From contig DATLTC010000089.1 of NCBI GenBank assembly GCA_035533755.1, positions 1 to 64,000 on the forward strand: 64,000 nt of DNA. Direction: 5' to 3'. The translations under genes were made by a program, and so were the position numbers. This DNA comes from Gemmatimonadaceae bacterium. GTDB taxonomy: Bacteria > Gemmatimonadota > Gemmatimonadetes > Gemmatimonadales > Gemmatimonadaceae. The notes below the pieces were generated by a model. That model saw only the letters and a list, made by a program, of their open reading frames with translations. It ran no database searches and was not told the DNA's origin. Positions 26,755-35,526 of this stretch are shown here, one piece after another (the stretch's first letter is position 1; each line of letters begins with the position of its first letter).

Positions 26755-27324
26755 ATGAGCCGACCCCGTCAACTGCTCGTCGCCGCCCTCGTGCTGGCCG
26801 CCGCCGCGGGCTGCGGACCAAAGACCGGCGATACCTACGTCCGTGGGCACGGGCTCCGCGTGGCCGACCTCCCGGTGCACGACCGCGTGGCCATCTATCA
26901 GGCGGCGATCGGCAGCGCGTTCACCATCGGCGATCCGTCGCTGTACCTGCTGCTCGATCCGCGGCTGTTGCCTCGCACCGAGGGCTACGCCGGCACGGCG
27001 GGCATGTCGCAGGCGCTGCGCACCGCCGTCCTCGAGAGCCACATCGTGCAGGGCACCTGCCAGCCGCCCATCGAAGAGACGCCGCACATTGCCCATTGCC
27101 AGGCGCCGATGGCGGGGTACGTGGTGCGCTTCTCCGAGGTGTTCCGCATGCCGCGCGACACCATGGAAGTGTACCTGGCCGTGCGGCGGTACTCCACGCC
27201 CAGCTCCGTCGGGATCGGTCGGCTGGAGTTCGAGCGGGTGTACAAGGTGGTCAAGCACGGCGCGGCGTGGGACGCCGTGGCCGAGGGGCGCATCGAGCAC
27301 GCGCCCGCCGGAGCCACGCACTGA
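26755..27324 (+). CDS. Small lipoprotein, unknown function
   Basis: A 189-residue protein with a lipoprotein leader (LAAAAGCG, Cys about 20). The mature part contains a hydrophobic LLLDPRLLPR stretch, two cysteines (GTCQPP and AHCQAP) that could pair in the periplasm, and a beta-rich end. No known domain recognised. GAGGAGAAGG lies about 12 bases before the ATG at 26755. Codon usage is like its neighbours. Confidence 0.65.
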   Translation: MSRPRQLLVAALVLAAAAGCGPKTGDTYVRGHGLRVADLPVHDRVAIYQAAIGSAFTIGDPSLYLLLDPRLLPRTEGYAGTAGMSQALRTAVLESHIVQGTCQPPIEETPHIAHCQAPMAGYVVRFSEVFRMPRDTMEVYLAVRRYSTPSSVGIGRLEFERVYKVVKHGAAWDAVAEGRIEHAPAGATH

Positions 27325-27405
27325 TCTCCCGCGCCCGGCAGCGCGAAACCTCAGCCGTGGGTGGACACGTAGGGAGTTGGTGACCCTCCCCGGGAGTTCC
27401 GTTTC

Positions 27406-27609
27406 ATGATCAAGGCCCTGCTGCGACTGTTCGCCCTGCGCCCGTTCTTCACGATGGCGATCCTCGGCATCCCGGTCGCCCTGCTCATCGCGGTCGGACT
27501 GGTGACCATTTTCGCGCTCAAGTTCGTCGTGTTCATCGTGCTGCCCATCGTCTTCGTGGTCTGGCTCATGCGACGGCTGTTCCGGCCGGGCGGCAGCACG
27601 GCCACCTGA
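27406..27609 (+). CDS. Small two-helix membrane protein, unknown
   Basis: A 67-residue, highly hydrophobic protein with two membrane helices at about 10-32 and 36-56 and a basic C-terminus (LMRRLFRPGG). GGGAG precedes the ATG by 8 bases, supporting real translation. The role is unknown. It converges on the sugar ABC permease gene, whose stop lies 17 bases away. Confidence 0.6.
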   Translation: MIKALLRLFALRPFFTMAILGIPVALLIAVGLVTIFALKFVVFIVLPIVFVVWLMRRLFRPGGSTAT

Positions 27610-27625
27610 GCGCGGCGCGGCGGCG

Positions 27626-28582
27626 CTATCCCGCGGCGCGCTTTCGCCGGCTGATCTCGTCGCCGATCACCGCCAGTACGATCACCACGCCCAGCGCGAT
27701 CTTCTGCACGTAGGGATCCACGTTGGCCAGATTGAGCCCGTTGGTGAGCACGCCGATGAACACCGTGCCCCACAGGGTGCCGCCGATCGTGCCGCGACCG
27801 CCGAACAGCGATGCGCCCCCCACGACCACGGCGGCGATCACGTCCAGCTCGTACTGCTGGCCCGCGTTGGGCACGCCGGCCCCGAGCCGCGACGCCAGCG
27901 TCAACCCGCCCACGCCCGCCAGCGCGCCGTTGAGCACGTACACCCACCAGATCACGCGCTTGGTGTTCACGCCGGCCAGCCACGCCGCCTCGGGGTTTCC
28001 GCCGATGGCGTAGATGTGGCGGCCGAACACCGTGCGGCCGAGCACGAACGCCCCCGCGAGCATGACCGCCACCATCACCAGCACCGGCGCCGGGATGCCC
28101 AACAGCACGGAACGCCCCAACGCCCCGAACGACGGCGGCAGATCGCCGATGCTTCGCCCGCTCGACACGATGAACGCCAGCCCGCGCGCGATGGTGAGCA
28201 TGGCCAGGGTGGACACGAACGCCGGCACCTGCAGATACGCGGTGAGCGTGCCGTTCACGACGCCGGTGGCCACGCCCACGAGCACGGCCGCGACGAGCGC
28301 CGCCGTGGCCGGCAGCACGCCGTGCGACGCCGCCATCGCCCCGGCCACGCCGGTGAGCGCCACCACCGACCCCACCGACAGATCGATCCCCGCCGTGAGG
28401 ATGACCGCCGTCATGCCCACGGCGAGGATGCCCGTCACGGCGATGCTGAGCGCGATGTTGACGGCGTTGGCCAGCGACAGGAACCCCGGCGCGATCGCCG
28501 CGAAGACGGCCGCCTCGACGACCGTGGCCACCACCAGCATGTAATCGGTCACGCGCTGCCAGCGCATCGGAGGCGCGTTCAT
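27626..28582 (-). CDS. Sugar ABC transporter permease, RbsC-like
   Basis: A 318-residue inner-membrane permease of the ribose/galactose (BPD_transp_2) family, with eight or more hydrophobic helices. The family motif region LTAGIDLSVGSVVALTG lies near residue 55 and ALAGVGGLTLASRLGAG is further on. It works with the ATPase and binding protein encoded upstream to import a monosaccharide. The ATG overlaps the stop of the ATPase gene (ATGA), so translation is coupled. The start follows from that overlap; the longer open frame beyond it is a shadow of the ATPase gene. Confidence 0.93.
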   Translation of the reverse strand: MNAPPMRWQRVTDYMLVVATVVEAAVFAAIAPGFLSLANAVNIALSIAVTGILAVGMTAVILTAGIDLSVGSVVALTGVAGAMAASHGVLPATAALVAAVLVGVATGVVNGTLTAYLQVPAFVSTLAMLTIARGLAFIVSSGRSIGDLPPSFGALGRSVLLGIPAPVLVMVAVMLAGAFVLGRTVFGRHIYAIGGNPEAAWLAGVNTKRVIWWVYVLNGALAGVGGLTLASRLGAGVPNAGQQYELDVIAAVVVGGASLFGGRGTIGGTLWGTVFIGVLTNGLNLANVDPYVQKIALGVVIVLAVIGDEISRRKRAAG

Positions 28583-30066
28583 GCGGCGGCGCTCTCGCCC
28601 AGAATCAGCGACGCCACCCGGTCGGGCGTCGCGTCGTCGCGCGTCAGCTCGCCCACGATGCGCCCGCCACGCATGGCGAGGAGACGATCCGCCATCCCCA
28701 GCGCTTCGGGCAGATCGGACGAGATCATCAGGATCGCGGCGCCCTCGTCCGCGAGGCGCCGCATCAGCCCGTAGATCTCGGCCTTGGCGCCGATATCGAT
28801 GCCGCGCGTGGGCTCGTCGAACACCAGCAGGCGCGCGTGGCGCAGCATCCACCGCGCCAGCACCACCTTCTGCTGATTGCCGCCCGAGAGCTGCTGCACG
28901 GGCCGGTCCACCGTCGGCGTGCGCACGGCGAGCGCGTCGAGCCAGCGCCGCACGTCGGCGCCCTCGCGCGCGCGATCCACCACCCCGCCCCGCGCCAGCG
29001 TGGACAGCGAGGGCAGCGCGACGTTCTCGCGAATGGTGGCCATCAGCACCAGCCCCTGCCGCTTGCGATCCTCGGGCAGCAGCGCGACGCCGGCCGCGAT
29101 CGCGTCGCGCGGCGACGCGGGCGCGTATGGCCGGCCATCCATCCACATCGCGCCCGCCCGCAACGGCGCCGCGCCGAAGATCGCGCGCGCCAGTTCGGTG
29201 CGGCCCGCGCCCACGAGCCCCACCAGCCCCACGATCTCGCCGCGCCGCAGGTGGAACGACGCGTCGCGCACCGGCCCCGAGGTCACCCCCTCCAGCCGCA
29301 ACACCTCCGGGCCCGGGGCGCCCGCGGCCCGCGGATACCCCGCCGCCAACTCGCGCCCCACCATCAGCCGCACCACGTCGCCGCGCGTGAGCTCGGCCAC
29401 GGGCGCGCTGGCCACCAGCCGGCCGTCGCGCAGCACCGTGGCGCGATCGGCGATGCGGAAGATCTCGTCCAGCCGGTGCGAGATGTAGATGATCGCCACC
29501 CCCTCGTCGCGGAGCTGCGCGATCACGCGGAACAGCGCGTCGGTCTCTTCCTGCGCCAGGATGGCCGTGGGCTCGTCCATGATCAGCACGCGGGCGCGCG
29601 CGGCCACCGCCTTCGCGATCTCGGTCATCTGGCGCGCCGCCAACGGGAGATCGCCCACGCGCGCGTCGGCGGCGAGCCCCGTCTGGCCCAGGCGGTCGAG
29701 CACGGCGCGCGCGGCGCGCGACTGCCGGTCGCGGTCCACCACGCCGCGCCGCGACGGCTCGGCGCCCAGAAACACGTTCTCGGCCACCGAGAGCTGGGGC
29801 ACGAGGCTCAACTCCTGGTGGATCATCCGGATGCCGGCCGCGTGCGCGGCGTGCGGCGACGTGAACCGCACCGGCTGCCCATCGATGGCCAGGGTGCCGG
29901 CGTCGGGCGACACCGCGCCGGCCAGCACCTTCATGAGCGTGGACTTGCCGGCGCCGTTCTCCCCCGCCACGGCGTGCACCTCGCCGCCGCGCACGGTGAG
30001 CCCCACGTCATCCAGCGCGAGCACTCCCGGATACCGTTTGACCAGCCCCCGCGCCACGAGCTCCAC
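28579..30066 (-). CDS. Sugar ABC transporter ATPase, RbsA/MglA-like (two ABC domains)
   Basis: A 495-residue protein with duplicated nucleotide-binding domains. The N-half has Walker A GENGAGKST near residue 36 and Walker B VLIMDEPTA. The C-half has a degenerate Walker A (GLVGAGRTEL), the signature LSGGNQQK and LLVFDEPTRGID. This one-active, one-altered pattern is normal for RbsA/MglA. It powers import through the permease encoded next. The gene starts 3 bases after the binding-protein gene, in one operon. The sugar cannot be told from sequence, and no sugar kinase or regulator is adjacent. Confidence 0.95.
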   Translation of the reverse strand: MELVARGLVKRYPGVLALDDVGLTVRGGEVHAVAGENGAGKSTLMKVLAGAVSPDAGTLAIDGQPVRFTSPHAAHAAGIRMIHQELSLVPQLSVAENVFLGAEPSRRGVVDRDRQSRAARAVLDRLGQTGLAADARVGDLPLAARQMTEIAKAVAARARVLIMDEPTAILAQEETDALFRVIAQLRDEGVAIIYISHRLDEIFRIADRATVLRDGRLVASAPVAELTRGDVVRLMVGRELAAGYPRAAGAPGPEVLRLEGVTSGPVRDASFHLRRGEIVGLVGLVGAGRTELARAIFGAAPLRAGAMWMDGRPYAPASPRDAIAAGVALLPEDRKRQGLVLMATIRENVALPSLSTLARGGVVDRAREGADVRRWLDALAVRTPTVDRPVQQLSGGNQQKVVLARWMLRHARLLVFDEPTRGIDIGAKAEIYGLMRRLADEGAAILMISSDLPEALGMADRLLAMRGGRIVGELTRDDATPDRVASLILGESAAA

Positions 30067-30069
30067 GCG

Positions 30070-31032
30070 CTACGGCTTGGCGCTCGGAGCCATGGCGCGC
30101 ACCGAATCCGCATCGACGATGCGCACCGGCACGCCGATCCGCGCCGGCGGCGCCTTGCCGGCGAAGTAGTCGGCGATCGCGTCGATGGTCTCCTTGCCGA
30201 TCTCGCCCGGCTGCTGCGCCACGTCCGCCTTGAGCGGTGTGTTGCCGGCGATCGCCGTGCGCGCTTCCGCCCCGGCGTCGTAGCCCACGATCACCAGCTT
30301 GTCCGCGTGGTGCGACTGCGCGCTGGACAGCGCGCCCAGCGCCGACTCGTCGTTGATCGCGAAGATGGCGTCGAGCGTCGGATGCGCCTGCAGCATGTCG
30401 TCGGCCGCCCGGAGGGCGTGATCGCGCGTGCCCGAGCCGTTCAGGTCCGACACCACCTGGATGTTGGGGTGGCTGCGCAGCGCATCCTTGAACCCGGTCT
30501 CGCGGTCGATCGTCGACTGCACGTCGGGTTCGCCGATGATGCCCACCGTCCCGCGGTCGCCGAGCGCCTTGGCGATGTATTCCGCGGCCAGCCGCCCGCC
30601 GGCCACGTTGTCCGAGGCCACGTGCGACACCACCTGCCCGCCGTCGGCGGCGATGTCGGCGGTGAACACCGGGATCTTGGCGGCGTTGGCGCGCTGGATG
30701 GCGGGGCCGATGCCCTTGGAGTCCACCGGGCAGACGATGATCGCGTCCACGTGCTGGACAATGAAGTCGTCGATCTGCGACTGCTGCTTGGCGAGATCGC
30801 GGTCGCCCGAGTTCAGGATGATGCGATAGCCATGGGCGGCGGCGGCCTGTCGCAGCCCCGCTTCGAGTTGCCGGTAGAACTCGTCTTCGCGCGTGAGCAG
30901 CGAGACGCCAATCGTCTTCGTGGCCTTGCCCGCGCCCTGCTCGGCGGCGCGGCGGCAGGCCGCCGGGCCCACGCCGAGGACGAGAACGGCGAGCGCGCCC
31001 GCCGCCCGGCGGCGCCACCTGAATGCTTGCAT
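30070..31032 (-). CDS. Sugar ABC transporter substrate-binding lipoprotein, RbsB-like
   Basis: A 320-residue periplasmic binding protein of the ribose-binding type (Peripla_BP_4). The leader ends at GPAACRR, so it is probably a lipoprotein. The family run IGVSLLTREDEFYRQLEAG begins the mature fold, and ALRAADDMLQAHPTLDAIFAINDESALGA is typical of the hinge-proximal region. It captures a monosaccharide and hands it to the permease. The ATG at 31032 is preferred (GGTGAA upstream); a GTG at 31044 adds four residues. First gene of the operon. Confidence 0.92.
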   Translation of the reverse strand: MQAFRWRRRAAGALAVLVLGVGPAACRRAAEQGAGKATKTIGVSLLTREDEFYRQLEAGLRQAAAAHGYRIILNSGDRDLAKQQSQIDDFIVQHVDAIIVCPVDSKGIGPAIQRANAAKIPVFTADIAADGGQVVSHVASDNVAGGRLAAEYIAKALGDRGTVGIIGEPDVQSTIDRETGFKDALRSHPNIQVVSDLNGSGTRDHALRAADDMLQAHPTLDAIFAINDESALGALSSAQSHHADKLVIVGYDAGAEARTAIAGNTPLKADVAQQPGEIGKETIDAIADYFAGKAPPARIGVPVRIVDADSVRAMAPSAKP

Positions 31033-31099
31033 GCTGGATTTCACCGTGAGAGGAGAAGCTGGTGCGGAAGCTTGCCACCGGTGAATCCAAACTTCAAGC

Positions 31100-32329
31100 T
31101 CAGGGCATGCGCTGTCTCAACTCGTACGGCACCAGGCTCGGCATGCGCAACGCCGCCGCCGGCCGGTCCGCCGGCTTGGCCGCGAGCAGGGCGCGCATCA
31201 GGTCGGAGAGATCTACGGCGGCGTGATACACCCCCCACTTGTTGCCCATGGTGAGGGCCGAGGGCCAGATGTGCAGCGTGTCGGTGTCCGCGTCGTACCG
31301 CATGGTGCTGCGGTACCAGGTGCGGATCCCGAGCTGCTTGGCGCGCGCCATGCCGCGCCAGATGACCGGCACCGGGAAGGTGCGCCACGAGGTTCCGTTG
31401 TGGCTGATGGCCAGCCACACGTCGTCCGACGCGCAATCGTTGCCGGGAGCGTAGCTGGCCATGAGCGCGAGGTACCCGTGCCGCCGCGGGAGCGCGATCA
31501 CGTCCATGTGCCAGATCACGGAGCCGGGCTGGACGAGATCGACGTCGGACGCGGGCGACCACGCGGCTTGCTCGAACGTCTGGTCGGGCGTGGGTTGGGC
31601 GGTGCGCAGGTGCACCCGCGATTGGCTCGTGCCGCAGCCGCCCCCGGTCTCCACGTACCACATGCGCGCCACACGGTCGGCGCCGATCACGACGGCGGGA
31701 GAGACCGCGTTGTGGTTGGGCTCCTCGAACGCCAGTTGCGGCACCGTCCACCGTTGGCCGTCCCCGGTGGACATGACGTAGATCTTGTTGAATCCACCGC
31801 TCACCTCGCGATAGAACGTGACGAGGCGGTTGGTGCCGGGATCGAACGCCTGATCGGGGTCCGAGTTGTACCCGCCGCCTGCCGGGCTCGGCACCACCGG
31901 ATTGGTGACGCCGGGCGGCGTGGCCCACTGCACTTCGGTGCGCGCCACGAGGAACGAGGGATTCTCGACCATCGCGTTCGACCCGAGGTACGGCGTGTAG
32001 GTGGCCCAGCAGCGCGAGCCGTTCCACGCCGCGGGGGCGCACGCCACGTCCGGATGCACGGCGTCGCTGGCCTGCGAGAACGCGTCGGGCGGAATGGGTA
32101 CCGCCGCGAGGGACGACGTCACCATGGCTTCGATGCGCGCCAGCACCGGCGTCGTGTCGACGTCCAGGGCGTTGGTGGGCATCATCGGCCGCGTGTCGGC
32201 CGGCTTGCCCTGGATGACGCCCGTCTGATCCTGCGCGGCGGGCGCGCCCGCGCGGGTCGCGGTCGGGGTGGAACGATCGGTACAACCGGCCAGCAGAACA
32301 ATCGCGAGGATCGCGATGCGGCGTCGCAT
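31100..32329 (-). CDS. Lipoprotein with sialidase/propeller-like features
   Basis: A 409-residue exported lipoprotein (LLAGCTD). No family assigned with certainty. Several strands end in aromatic turns, with partial Asp-box forms (STGDGQRW, SHNGTSW), and Tyr/Trp-rich loops such as MWYVETGGGCG and TWYRSTMRY, which suggest a five- or six-bladed propeller of the sialidase/GH43 type. The start at 32329 places the leader at the N-terminus; the frame extends 35 residues further upstream. It lies 67 bases ahead of the sugar-ABC operon on the same strand and could supply or sense its substrate, but this is inference only. Confidence 0.6.
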   Translation of the reverse strand: MRRRIAILAIVLLAGCTDRSTPTATRAGAPAAQDQTGVIQGKPADTRPMMPTNALDVDTTPVLARIEAMVTSSLAAVPIPPDAFSQASDAVHPDVACAPAAWNGSRCWATYTPYLGSNAMVENPSFLVARTEVQWATPPGVTNPVVPSPAGGGYNSDPDQAFDPGTNRLVTFYREVSGGFNKIYVMSTGDGQRWTVPQLAFEEPNHNAVSPAVVIGADRVARMWYVETGGGCGTSQSRVHLRTAQPTPDQTFEQAAWSPASDVDLVQPGSVIWHMDVIALPRRHGYLALMASYAPGNDCASDDVWLAISHNGTSWRTFPVPVIWRGMARAKQLGIRTWYRSTMRYDADTDTLHIWPSALTMGNKWGVYHAAVDLSDLMRALLAAKPADRPAAALRMPSLVPYELRQRMP

Positions 32330-32766
32330 GGCGCGCTCGATGTCGGCGTCGACGGTGGGAGCGTGGAGGGAGAGGCGGCGGCCGCGGAGTAGCCGCGCCC
32401 GAGCCTGCGCATCGCGGGATCGCGGGTCGTGCATCGGGGATCATGCCGGCCACGCGATGGCCCACAATCATACGCCGCGGACCCGCCGCGCGCACCCTCC
32501 GGGCCGCATCGTAACTAATTACATGGGAGCACCTTGCATCTTCGCCCCCGAGGCGCCGCCGGCGCATCGGGGCCGGCGCCCACCGACACGCCCGCCCACG
32601 GCGCCGATCAGCGTTTCTGACATGGCCTGGACCGCCGGCCGTCGAAGATTAGCGTTTCGATACGTTCCGATTACGACTTCATTAAAGTTGCTGCGCGATC
32701 GGCGCGCGCGCCGCATATTGGCTCGTCGGCCCGCACCATTCGCCGTCCCTTCCTGGTGGAGTAGCC
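32330..32766. promoter_or_regulatory. 437-bp divergent intergenic region with repeats
   Basis: This non-coding gap separates the minus-strand propeller lipoprotein from the plus-strand efflux operon. It holds a locally AT-richer patch (32510-32525 and 32640-32690) in an otherwise GC-rich window. A 12-base direct repeat GATYAGCGTTTC occurs at 32606-32617 and 32647-32658. A 14-base palindrome CGGCGCGCGCGCCG (32700-32713) sits between TTGCTG (32688) and CATATT (32714). No gene is supported; the short frames here have no coding character. Confidence 0.5.
32688..32719 (+). promoter_or_regulatory. Candidate long-spacer promoter of the efflux operon
   Basis: TTGCTG (32688-32693) and CATATT (32714-32719) are 20 bases apart, and the spacer ends in a perfect 14-base dyad touching the -10. 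That layout is typical of MerR-controlled promoters. The implied leader of about 40 bases reaches the ATG at 32767, where GGAG is in place. GC-alternating palindromes are common by chance here. Confidence 0.3.
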
Positions 32767-34119
32767 ATGGCCTTTCTCCGGTCCCGCTGGTTCATCGCCT
32801 CCGCCGTCGTCGTCCTGCTCGGCGTGCCGGCCACCTGGTTGTTCGCGCACCACGAGGGCGCGAGCGACCCGACGCTGGACACGACCGTCAAGCACGGCGA
32901 CTTCCGCGTGCTCGTCACCACCTCCGGCGAGCTGCGAGCCCGCAAGTTCGTGCAGATCTCGGCCCCGCAGGGCGCCATGCAGGCGCAGATCTACCAGATG
33001 AAGATCGCGTCGCTCGTGCCCGAGGGCACGCTGGTGAAGGCCGGCGACGTGGTCGCCACGCTCGACCGCGCCAGCGTGGCGCCCAAGCTCGCCGACGTGA
33101 CCCTCGCCGTGCAGAAGGCCCAGGCCGCTTACGAGCAGGCGATGCTCGACTCGACGCTCACCCTCTCCAAGGCGCGCGAGGACATCCGGTCGCAGGAGTT
33201 GGCCCTCGAGCAGAAGAAGATCGTCAAGGAACAGTCGATCTACGAGGCGCCCAGCATCCAGCGCCAGGCGGAGATCGACTACGAACAGGGCGATCGCGCC
33301 CTGGCGGAGGCCAAGGCCAATTACAAGACCCAGACGTTGCAGGCGCAGGCCAAGATGAGCGAGGTCGGCGCCGATCTCGGCCGCCAGAAGAACCAGTTGG
33401 CGATGGTGCAGTCGGTGATGGCCGGATTCACCATCCGCGCCCCCTCGCCCGGCATGGTCATCTACGTCAAGGAGTGGGACGGCAAGAAGCGCACCGTCGG
33501 ATCGGCCATCAACGCGTTCGATGCCGCGGTCGCCACGCTGCCCGATCTCACGCAGATGGAATCGGTCACGTACATCAACGAGATCGACGTCCGGAAGGTG
33601 GCCGTGGGCCAGCCGGTGACCATCTCGCTCGATGCCGATCCGAGCAAGACGCTCGCCGGCACGGTGGCGAGCGTGGCCAACGTGGGCGAGCAGCGGCCGA
33701 ACTCCGACGCCAAGGTGTTCGAGGTGCACATCAACGTCGACCGCGCCGACACCACGCTCCGGCCCGGGATGACCACGGGCAACGCGATCCTGACCTACGA
33801 GGCCAGGAACGCGACCTACGTGCCGATCGAGGCCGTGAGCAGCGACGCCGGCATCCCGATCGTCTACCGGCGCGCCGGATCGGACCTCGTGATGCAGGAG
33901 GTCCAAACCGGCGCGATGAACGACGACGACGTCATCATCGCCCGCGGCCTGAAGACGGGCGACGACGTACTGTTGGCCCCGCCCACCGGCAAGGGCCACC
34001 TGACGCTCGTGCGCCTGCCCGGATCGCGGCGCCCCGTCGCGCCGCTCGGCGACACCGCGCTTCCGGAGAAGCCCGCGGCCGCGGCCGCCGGCGGCCCGCG
34101 GCCCCGGCCGCGGGACTGA
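32767..34119 (+). CDS. Periplasmic adaptor of a tripartite exporter (HlyD/MacA-like)
   Basis: A 450-residue membrane-fusion protein. N-terminal membrane anchor at about 8-28, then a biotinyl-lipoyl half-motif (LVPEGTLVKAGDVVATLD), a long helical hairpin about 115-215 that would meet the TolC tip, the second lipoyl half (FTIRAPSPGMVIYV), a beta-barrel and a membrane-proximal domain. It couples the inner-membrane permease to the outer-membrane channel. GGAG lies 6 bases before the ATG. The permease and TolC genes follow at 3-base gaps, making a three-gene operon. Confidence 0.93.
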   Translation: MAFLRSRWFIASAVVVLLGVPATWLFAHHEGASDPTLDTTVKHGDFRVLVTTSGELRARKFVQISAPQGAMQAQIYQMKIASLVPEGTLVKAGDVVATLDRASVAPKLADVTLAVQKAQAAYEQAMLDSTLTLSKAREDIRSQELALEQKKIVKEQSIYEAPSIQRQAEIDYEQGDRALAEAKANYKTQTLQAQAKMSEVGADLGRQKNQLAMVQSVMAGFTIRAPSPGMVIYVKEWDGKKRTVGSAINAFDAAVATLPDLTQMESVTYINEIDVRKVAVGQPVTISLDADPSKTLAGTVASVANVGEQRPNSDAKVFEVHINVDRADTTLRPGMTTGNAILTYEARNATYVPIEAVSSDAGIPIVYRRAGSDLVMQEVQTGAMNDDDVIIARGLKTGDDVLLAPPTGKGHLTLVRLPGSRRPVAPLGDTALPEKPAAAAAGGPRPRPRD

Positions 34120-34122
34120 CCG

Positions 34123-35523
34123 GTGCCCACGGAACCGATCCCCCACGTGTCGCGGCGGGCGCGGATCCTCGCCCACGCGGCGTTCAGCCTCCGCACGGCG
34201 ATGGAAGCCGTGGGGCACAACAAGCTTCGCGCCGGCCTCACCTCGCTCGGCATCCTGTTCGGCGTGGCGTCGGTGATCGCCATGCTCGCCATCGGCCGCG
34301 GTGCCGAGCAGGAGATCATCGAGCAGATGCGCCTCCTCGGGTCCAACAACGTGATCGTGACGCCCATCGTCGTGCAGCAGGAGGAGAAGCTCACGTCGGC
34401 CGGCGAAGGCGAGAAGCGGCCCACGCGCTACTCGCCCGGGCTCACGTACGAGGACGCCCAGTCCATCGCCGACGTCGTGCCGCACGTCACGGCCACGAGC
34501 GGTGAGATCGTACTCAACACCACGCTCACGCGCGAGGGGCTGCGCCGCTCGGGGAAGGTCGTGGGCGTGGACTCCGACTACTTCCGTCTCCTCAACCTGA
34601 CGATCGCCAGCGGCACCGGGTGGGCGGCGTCGCAGGTGGCGGACGGCAGTCCCGTGGCGATCATCGGCTACGGCGTGCGCACGCGCTTCTTCACCACCGA
34701 GGACCCGATCGGCAAGCCGCTCAAAGTCGGGAACGTGTGGCTGACCGTGGTCGGCGTGCTCGCCGATCGCCCGGTGAGCGCGCAGACCTCCCAGCGCCTC
34801 GGCATCCGCGACGCGAACATGGACGTCTACGTGCCCACGCAGACGATGCTCGTGCGGTACCGCAACCGCGCCGAACTCACCCAGCGCGACATCGAGGCCG
34901 CGTCGCGCACGGTCACGGTCACGCAGACCGGCGACACCACCGACGCCCAGACCCGCGCCGAGCGCGGCAACCGCAACCAGCTCGACCGGATCATCGTCCG
35001 CGTGGACGACGGCCGGTACATGCCCGCCGCAGCCGACCTCATTCGGCGCATGCTCGCGCGCCGGCACAACGCCGTGGTCGATTTCGAGATCACCGTGCCC
35101 GAACTGCTGCTGCGCCAGGAGCAGCGCACGCGGTCGATCTTCAACGTCGTGCTCGGCGCGATCGCGTCGATCTCGCTGCTCGTAGGCGGCATCGGGATCA
35201 TGAACATCATGCTCGCATCGGTGCTCGAGCGCATCCGCGAGATCGGGGTGCGCCGCGCCACCGGCGCCACGCAGCGCGACATCCTGTTCCAGTTCCTGAG
35301 CGAAGCGCTCCTGATCAGCGTCGCCGGCGGCGTGGCGGGCATCATCACCGGCGCGGCGATCAGCGGCGGCATCCAGCACTTCGCCGGCATCAAGACCATC
35401 ATCTCGCTGCTCTCCGTGGTGCTCGCCTTCGGCGTGTCGTTCACCGTCGGCCTCGTGTTCGGGATCGTGCCGGCGTGGCGCGCCGCGCAGCAGGATCCCG
35501 TCGTCTGCCTCCGCTACGAATAG
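34123..35523 (+). CDS. MacB/FtsX-type ABC permease, without ATPase domain
   Basis: A 466-residue protein with the MacB architecture minus the nucleotide-binding domain: a first membrane helix at about 40-60 (LTSLGILFGVASVIAMLAIG), a periplasmic core domain about 65-335, and three C-terminal helices including GIGIMNIMLASVLERIREIGVRRATGA, the conserved FtsX coupling segment. It uses a GTG start 3 bases after the adaptor stop. No ATPase gene is in the operon, so one must be supplied from elsewhere. The family transports macrolides, peptides or lipoproteins; the substrate here is unknown. Confidence 0.9.
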   Translation: MPTEPIPHVSRRARILAHAAFSLRTAMEAVGHNKLRAGLTSLGILFGVASVIAMLAIGRGAEQEIIEQMRLLGSNNVIVTPIVVQQEEKLTSAGEGEKRPTRYSPGLTYEDAQSIADVVPHVTATSGEIVLNTTLTREGLRRSGKVVGVDSDYFRLLNLTIASGTGWAASQVADGSPVAIIGYGVRTRFFTTEDPIGKPLKVGNVWLTVVGVLADRPVSAQTSQRLGIRDANMDVYVPTQTMLVRYRNRAELTQRDIEAASRTVTVTQTGDTTDAQTRAERGNRNQLDRIIVRVDDGRYMPAAADLIRRMLARRHNAVVDFEITVPELLLRQEQRTRSIFNVVLGAIASISLLVGGIGIMNIMLASVLERIREIGVRRATGATQRDILFQFLSEALLISVAGGVAGIITGAAISGGIQHFAGIKTIISLLSVVLAFGVSFTVGLVFGIVPAWRAAQQDPVVCLRYE

Positions 35524-35526
35524 GCC

